Source: Paracoccaceae bacterium (GTDB taxonomy: Bacteria > Pseudomonadota > Alphaproteobacteria > Rhodobacterales > Rhodobacteraceae). Taken from it: 26,170 nucleotides of DNA. Position 1 is the stretch's first letter, and each line of letters opens with the position of its first letter. Shown piece after piece: positions 21,654-26,170 of the stretch. The DNA is taken from the NCBI GenBank assembly GCA_015487335.1, contig WFPZ01000117.1, positions 1 through 26,170 of the forward strand. The letters run 5' to 3'. Under the pieces are notes generated by a model. It was not told the DNA's origin and did no database searches. It saw nothing but the letters and a program-made list of their open reading frames with translations. Both the position numbers and the translations under genes were made by a program.

Positions 21654-23941
21654 TGTGTCGTCCGGCCGCGCTCCACGGTGAAGACGAAGGGCTCGGCCGG
21701 GTCCTTTTCCACGATCTCGTCGGGGATCACCTGCGGCCCGGAAAGAAACACGTTGGCGCCGAAATGCGAATGCAGGCGCGATAGCTTGCGCATGCGTGGG
21801 CTGGTCAGCTCGCGGTAGAAGGCGGAATAATCCTCGCGCGCCTTCAGCTCCTCGATCTTCTCGCGGTGGCGGGCGACGGAATGCTCATGCGCCGCCCGGA
21901 TCTCGGGGTCGGCCATGAGGCGGGCGTATTCCTCGCGCAGCGCCGGGATCATGCGCTGGATCGAACGGTCCTCCTCGGCGTTGTTGTTCATCCGGAACCA
22001 GTAGGAAAGCCCCTGGTCGCGCTCCACGTGATTGACGCGCCCGCGGTCGCGCTTCACCAGAAAGCTCTCGGCCGAGCGCACGGCATAGTGGTTGAGCGCC
22101 ACCAGATCGTAACCGTAGGTGTCCAGCGTCGAGCGCCAGGCGTTGCGGTACATCCTCTCGGGCATGGGCCGGCCCGAGCCGTTCACCCAGCGGATCCGGT
22201 CCACCAGCTGCGGGTGCAGCCCCTTGGGGCGGTGCACCCCGAGCTTCTTGAAGATGCCGAGGTTGCGAAACAGCGTCTTGAAGCCCCAGGCCTGGTGGGG
22301 CTTGCGGATCAGCTCGGGGGCGCAGCGGGTGAACTGCCCGACAATGAATTCGTCGCGGTATTCCTCGATGTCGGAATTGCCGAACAGACGCCAGGTGAGC
22401 GAGATCATGTTCGCATCGCCCACCGCGCCGAACAGGTCTTCCAGCCGGCCTTTGCCCACCTTGATGTTGATGAACTCGTCCACATCCATGCAGATCAGCC
22501 AGTCCGAGGCGCGCACGATCTCCTCTTTGTCGGCGGCCTGCAGCGCGGCGTGCTGCGGCTTCAGCCCCGGGGTCTGGCGAAACGGGTTCTCGCGGTGCTG
22601 GACCAGCCCCTTGCGCTGGAGCAGCTCCAGCATGGTGTCGGTGCCGTCGGTGCAATCGTTGGTGTAGATCAGGAAATCCGTCACCCCGATCATGCGGTGA
22701 TAGGCCAGCCACTCCAGGATGAACGGCCCCTCGTTCTTCATCGTGGTCACGATGGTGGTGCGCGTGCCTGCGGCCGCAGGCACGGCATTCAGAGCCTGTC
22801 TGGGCATGCGCACCGGCTTGTGGCCGAACAGGCCGGTGGCCTGCTCCAGCAGCTCGGCATCTTCCACGAGGCTGGTCTTGGGCACGATCTTCGAAACCTG
22901 CTCCACCGGGTGGCGCAAGGCCATGTAGCGGTTGAAGGGCAGGGATTCCCCGGGCCCCGGCGCGGTGCCCACCACCCGGATCAGCCGCCAGACACAGCCC
23001 CCCGGCGCCACCTGCGGGGCCACGCACCAGCGCCGGCGGACCTTGCGCGAATCGAAGGGCCGGCAGATGTGGTCGCCGAAATCCGGGCGGGCGCCCTTGC
23101 GGACGCGCCACGGGTAGCAGTGGCGCCCCTCCAGCGCGATGCAGCCGGTGGCCGAGGCAACCGCCCTGTCAAAGACATTGGGCGCCACCTCGGGAGGGAG
23201 CAGGTCGCACACGTCGATGTTCATCACCGCCCGGGCGCGGGCCAGAAAGCGCGCGCGGGCGATCTCGTACAGCACGATCTCTCCCAGCGGCGCGCGCCAC
23301 GGGTCGGGCGGCGGCACCTCCATGCGGTCCTTGCCGGGGGCCTCGGGCGCGTTGAAGGGGTGGCCCTCCGCCGGAAGCTCCTCGCGCCCCAGAGGGGCGT
23401 CGGATTCCACAACCACCAGACGCCTGAGCCCGGGCAGGTTGCGCACCGCCTTGCGTATCCCGTCCATGAAGGCTTCGTCCTGCCCCGCCCGGGCGCGGTT
23501 GACGATCAGCGCCGCCTCCATGCCGTGCCGGCTGACGTGATACTCCAGCCAGCGGGCCACCTGGCCGGGCGTTTCGCCGTTGCGCAGGGCAAGGCCCACG
23601 TTCATTCCCGCAAACAGATGCGTCTCGTCGGGGCGGGCCTCGAAGCGCCGCGCCTGCCCGTCGAGCACAAGCGGCACCCGCCCCGGCCCGTCCGCCGGCC
23701 CCGGACCTTCGGCCACGATCACCGGCGCGCCGCCGATGGTGCGGAAAGTGACGATCTTCCACCCCTTTCCCGCGGCAACCCTTTCCAGCGGCGCGTTGCT
23801 CTTGAAGAACATCTCCGCCCGCGCCCCGGAGGGCGTGCCCTGCCAGACGGCATCCAGCAGCGTCACCTCCCCCCGGCGCTGCACGTTCAGCCTGCGCGTC
23901 AGAAAAACCCCCGCGCCCTTCTGTCCGCCCCTGCTAGCCAT
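21650..23941 (-). CDS. Large GT2-type glycosyltransferase with duplicated degenerate N-terminal half
   Basis: 763 residues. The C-terminal half (about 390-763) is a GT2_4-type glycosyltransferase: TTIVTTMKNEGPFILEWLAYH, IYTNDCTDGTD, the metal-binding D486-V-D488 (ICMDVDEFINI), MISLTWRLFGNS, and LNHYAVRSAESF. It is paralogous to the protein at 23934-24971. The N-terminal half has an echo of the same pattern (NGETPGQVARWLEYHVSRHGM at about 121-141, and MNIDVCDLLPP at about 240-250), so it may be an ancient inactive copy. A cytoplasmic enzyme is likely, since no membrane helix is seen. It overlaps the upstream GT2 gene by 8 bp. Role: transfer of a sugar for a surface glycan, inferred from the cluster. 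Confidence 0.82.
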   Translation of the reverse strand: MASRGGQKGAGVFLTRRLNVQRRGEVTLLDAVWQGTPSGARAEMFFKSNAPLERVAAGKGWKIVTFRTIGGAPVIVAEGPGPADGPGRVPLVLDGQARRFEARPDETHLFAGMNVGLALRNGETPGQVARWLEYHVSRHGMEAALIVNRARAGQDEAFMDGIRKAVRNLPGLRRLVVVESDAPLGREELPAEGHPFNAPEAPGKDRMEVPPPDPWRAPLGEIVLYEIARARFLARARAVMNIDVCDLLPPEVAPNVFDRAVASATGCIALEGRHCYPWRVRKGARPDFGDHICRPFDSRKVRRRWCVAPQVAPGGCVWRLIRVVGTAPGPGESLPFNRYMALRHPVEQVSKIVPKTSLVEDAELLEQATGLFGHKPVRMPRQALNAVPAAAGTRTTIVTTMKNEGPFILEWLAYHRMIGVTDFLIYTNDCTDGTDTMLELLQRKGLVQHRENPFRQTPGLKPQHAALQAADKEEIVRASDWLICMDVDEFINIKVGKGRLEDLFGAVGDANMISLTWRLFGNSDIEEYRDEFIVGQFTRCAPELIRKPHQAWGFKTLFRNLGIFKKLGVHRPKGLHPQLVDRIRWVNGSGRPMPERMYRNAWRSTLDTYGYDLVALNHYAVRSAESFLVKRDRGRVNHVERDQGLSYWFRMNNNAEEDRSIQRMIPALREEYARLMADPEIRAAHEHSVARHREKIEELKAREDYSAFYRELTSPRMRKLSRLHSHFGANVFLSGPQVIPDEIVEKDPAEPFVFTVERGRTTH

Positions 23942-24971
23942 TGCCGCCTTGTGCCTCCGTCAGCCGCCGGACATGGGCGCGCACGAAGGCCGGATCGGGG
24001 GCGCGGCTGCCCGCGCTCATCGCCAGTTGCAGGAACAGCCGGTTCTCCGCCTCGTCCTTCAGCTGACGGGCCAGCCCGGCCCGGTGACGCGCCCGGCTTT
24101 CCGCCTGAAGCGCCTCGATGCCCTCGATCGCCAGCAACGCCTCCAGCTGCCGGCGGGTGGCCGGAAGCATCCGCCGGATCGAGGTATCTTCCACAGTGTT
24201 GAAGTTTCGCTCCACCCAGTAGCCAAGCCCCACCTCGCGGCTCATGCGGTTGGGCAGGCCACGGCGGCGCTTGGCCATGAACTCCTCGGCCGAGCGCAGC
24301 GCATAGTGGTTGAGCTGCACCAAATCGCGCCCGCCGCTCAGCCCGAACAGGTTGATCCGCCCGCAGGCCTCGGCAAAACCGGGCGGCAGGGGGCGGCCGC
24401 TGCCGTCCACCCACAGCGGCACCTCGCCACGCCGGCGCCTGGGGCGGTGCACCCCAAGCTGGCGGAAACGGGACGGGCGAAACAGCGACTTCACGAAATG
24501 GGCCAGCGGCAGGGCCACGTCTTCGGGCGCGGCGCGGGTGAAACGCTCTGTCGTCAGGGCCTCAGCGGCATGGATGTGGCCGCTGTTGCCGAACAGCCGC
24601 CAGGCCATGGCCACGGCATCGGCCCCTTCGGGCACGCGCGCGATCAGCTCCTGCAGGGAGTTCAGCGGCGCCCGCAGGTTGATGAACTCGTCGCAGTCCA
24701 GAACCAGGGCCCAGTCGGCCCCCTTCACGCGCGGATGGGACGAGGCGTGCTTCAGGGCCTGCCACTGGACGGGGCGCTCCGGCGAAGGGCGCAGGCGCTC
24801 ATGAGTGACCAGCCCGGCATTGGCCAGCGCCTCCATGATCGCATCGGTCCCGTCGTCGCAATCGTTGGTGTAAATCAGGAAATGGCCGACACCGGCTGCC
24901 AGATGATGCGCGATCCACTCAAGGCAATGAGGCCCCTCGTTGCGCATCGTCGTGATGACAAGAATTTCCAC
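23934..24971 (-). CDS. GT2-type (Glyco_tranf_2_4-like) glycosyltransferase
   Basis: 345 residues from a GTG at 24971. The family motifs are clear: EILVITTMRNEGPHCLEWIAHH at the N-terminus, IYTNDCDDGTDAIMEAL, the DXD site D92-C-D94 in LDCDEFINL, MAWRLFGNSG, and LNHYALRSAEEFMAKRRRG. It resembles the C-terminal half of the protein encoded next, and the two probably arose by duplication. No membrane segment is seen. It is the first gene of the minus-strand glycan cluster, 215 bp from tRNA-Leu; the 24972-25186 gap shows no gene. Confidence 0.88.
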   Translation of the reverse strand: MEILVITTMRNEGPHCLEWIAHHLAAGVGHFLIYTNDCDDGTDAIMEALANAGLVTHERLRPSPERPVQWQALKHASSHPRVKGADWALVLDCDEFINLRAPLNSLQELIARVPEGADAVAMAWRLFGNSGHIHAAEALTTERFTRAAPEDVALPLAHFVKSLFRPSRFRQLGVHRPRRRRGEVPLWVDGSGRPLPPGFAEACGRINLFGLSGGRDLVQLNHYALRSAEEFMAKRRRGLPNRMSREVGLGYWVERNFNTVEDTSIRRMLPATRRQLEALLAIEGIEALQAESRARHRAGLARQLKDEAENRLFLQLAMSAGSRAPDPAFVRAHVRRLTEAQGGNG

Positions 24972-25186
24972 CCGCTCTGCCCTGCCCGCGTTGCCCCGAA
25001 TTGCACCATTTGCCTATGGTTTGTTGTTTCTTGCCACATGATAGCCCCAAACCGCCACTCTTCGAAGCCCATGTTTCCCATCCGCACCTGACCTGCCCCC
25101 AACTGATGCCGGCCCGCCGCACACAGTAAGGTTGCGGCACACAGGCACCTGCGGAAAACAAACGAACCGGGCGGGACATGGGAAAA

Positions 25187-25273
25187 TGGTGCCCAGGAGA
25201 GGACTCGAACCTCCACGTCCATACGGACACTAGCACCTGAAGCTAGCGCGTCTACCAATTCCGCCACCTGGGC
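25187..25273 (-). tRNA. tRNA-Leu (anticodon CAG)
   Basis: An 87-base class II tRNA on the minus strand: acceptor GCCCAGG/CCTGGGC, D-arm GGCGGAATTGGTAGACGC, anticodon stem CTAGC/GCTAG with loop TTCAGGT (anticodon CAG), a long variable arm, T-arm GGTTCGAGTCC, discriminator A and encoded CCA (25187-25189). Confidence 0.96.
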
Positions 25274-25290
25274 AGGTGTCGTGAGGCCGC

Positions 25291-25319
25291 GAAATAATAT
25301 CACCTGCGGGGGGTGTCAA
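25291..25319 (-). promoter_or_regulatory. Candidate promoter of tRNA-Leu
   Basis: On the minus strand TTGACA (25314-25319), a 17-bp spacer and TATTTC (25291-25296) lie 17 bp before the tRNA 5' end. An AT-rich ATATTATTTC stretch covers the -10 area. The remainder of the 25274-25478 gap shows no gene. Confidence 0.55.
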
Positions 25320-25478
25320 CGGGATTCAGCAGGATTTCCGGCCAGGCATTCGTTCGCACAGCACCTTGCCCCCTCGCTGCCATGCCTGACAGCGGATTGC
25401 CCGGCGCCGGCGGCACTTTACCAGCTTGTCCATGACCGCAGGCAAGGCTATTGAAGGCCGACAGCTCTGGAGATGCAG

Positions 25479-26170
25479 ATGATCAAACTCGTCACCATCT
25501 ACGGCGGCCACGGATTTGTCGGCCGGTATATCGCTCAGCGCATGGCGAAGGAGGGCTGGCGCGTCCGCGTTGCGGTTCGCCGCCCCAACGAGGCCCTCTT
25601 CGTGCGCACCTACGGAACCGTCGGCCAGGTGGAGCCGGTGTTCTGCAACATCCGCAGCGATGAATCGGTACGCGCGGCCATGGAAGGGGCGGATGCGGTT
25701 GTCAACTGTGTCGGCATCCTCAACGAACTTGGCCGCAACACCTTCGAGGAGGTTCATCACCGCGGGGCCGAGCGCATCGCGCGGCTGGCCTCCGTGACCG
25801 GGGTGGAAAAGATGGTGCACCTCTCGGCCATCGGCGCCGACGAGGCAAGCGAGAGCAACTACAGCCGCACCAAGGCACTGGGCGAAGCGGCGGTTCAGAA
25901 GCATTTCCTCAGCGCCATGATCCTGCGACCTTCGGTGATCTTCGGCCCCGAAGACAGGTTCTTCAACAAGTTCGCCGCCATGGCCGTGGCATCGCCCGTT
26001 CTGCCGCTGGTGGGCGGCAAGACGCGCTTTCAGCCGGTCTATGTGGAAGATGTCGCCAAGGCCGCCGTCATGGGGCTTACCGGCAAGGCCGGTGGCGGCA
26101 TCTATGAGCTCGGCGGCCCGGAAATCCGCACGCTGCGCGAGCTGGTGCAGGACGTGCTGAAAGAGATCCG
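25479..26170 (+). CDS. NAD(P)-binding Rossmann protein, NDUFA9-like (3' end outside window)
   Basis: 230 residues are inside the window. The start has a Rossmann dinucleotide loop (VTIYGGHGFVGRYIA), followed by VVNCVGIL, VHLSAIGAD, a YSRTKALGE segment (the Y-X3-K pair of extended short-chain dehydrogenases) and ILRPSVIFGPEDRFFNKFA. This pattern fits the complex I NDUFA9-like / atypical SDR group found in alphaproteobacteria, thought to associate with NADH dehydrogenase; catalytic activity is not expected in that subgroup. The second ATG (25479) is preferred over 25473 because GGAG at 25469-25472 is then 6 bp away. Confidence 0.87.
   Translation, partial: MIKLVTIYGGHGFVGRYIAQRMAKEGWRVRVAVRRPNEALFVRTYGTVGQVEPVFCNIRSDESVRAAMEGADAVVNCVGILNELGRNTFEEVHHRGAERIARLASVTGVEKMVHLSAIGADEASESNYSRTKALGEAAVQKHFLSAMILRPSVIFGPEDRFFNKFAAMAVASPVLPLVGGKTRFQPVYVEDVAKAAVMGLTGKAGGGIYELGGPEIRTLRELVQDVLKEI

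Noticed and set aside
24972..25273. Possible genomic island boundary at tRNA-Leu beside the glycan cluster
   Set aside because: No integrase, no direct repeat of the tRNA 3' end and no change in base composition were seen.
1..26170. CRISPR arrays, insertion sequences or prophage genes
   Set aside because: No regularly spaced repeats, transposase or phage-type proteins were found on either strand.

Overview
The window is high-GC DNA that looks like a chromosome segment from a Rhodobacterales/roseobacter-type alphaproteobacterium. The pointers are the GAnTC methyltransferase CcrM next to rnhB, a DciA-family gene next to a DsbA-like gene and mutY, and a closing NDUFA9-like short-chain-dehydrogenase-type gene. 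All names rest on reading motifs in the translated sequence; no database search was possible.

Layout. Bases 1-5760 hold housekeeping genes: a partial DsbA-like thioredoxin and dciA (minus), mutY and an AlkB-type membrane monooxygenase (plus), then rnhB-ccrM (minus) and a small exported four-cysteine protein (minus). Bases 5850-8252 hold a compact plus-strand set: two operator-like dyads, a small secreted two-cysteine protein, an overlapping gene for a membrane-anchored winged-helix protein whose DNA-binding domain is C-terminal, and a secreted Asp-box beta-propeller fused to cytochrome c. A tRNA-Arg(CCT) and a LacI-family regulator follow.

Bases 9678-15446 are a phosphorelay island. A split pair (receiver plus degenerate GGDEF-like protein, and a separate Hpt protein) is divergent from a membrane PAS histidine kinase, a receiver-only protein and a third gene in which receiver, GGDEF-like region and Hpt are fused in one chain. 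The split pair and the fused protein are clearly paralogous. No output DNA-binding domain is present, so the module probably signals by phosphotransfer or protein contact.

Bases 15596-17874 are housekeeping again: tRNA-Lys(TTT), dapF and mtaB (translationally coupled). Bases 17878-24971 are a minus-strand set of five overlapping or closely spaced genes: two GT2-type glycosyltransferases (one with a degenerate duplicated N-terminal half), a DXD glycosyltransferase-methyltransferase fusion, an FkbM methyltransferase, and a protein joining a degenerate methyltransferase domain to an alpha/beta-hydrolase-like domain. These probably build or decorate a surface glycan. tRNA-Leu(CAG) and the start of an NAD(P)-binding complex I-associated-type protein close the window.

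The strongest candidates for something undescribed are (1) the split/fused REC-GGDEF-like-Hpt phosphorelay island, (2) the exported protein / inverted-topology membrane winged-helix regulator / propeller-cytochrome c set with its paired dyads, and (3) the glycosyltransferase-methyltransferase-hydrolase cluster with its internally duplicated domains.
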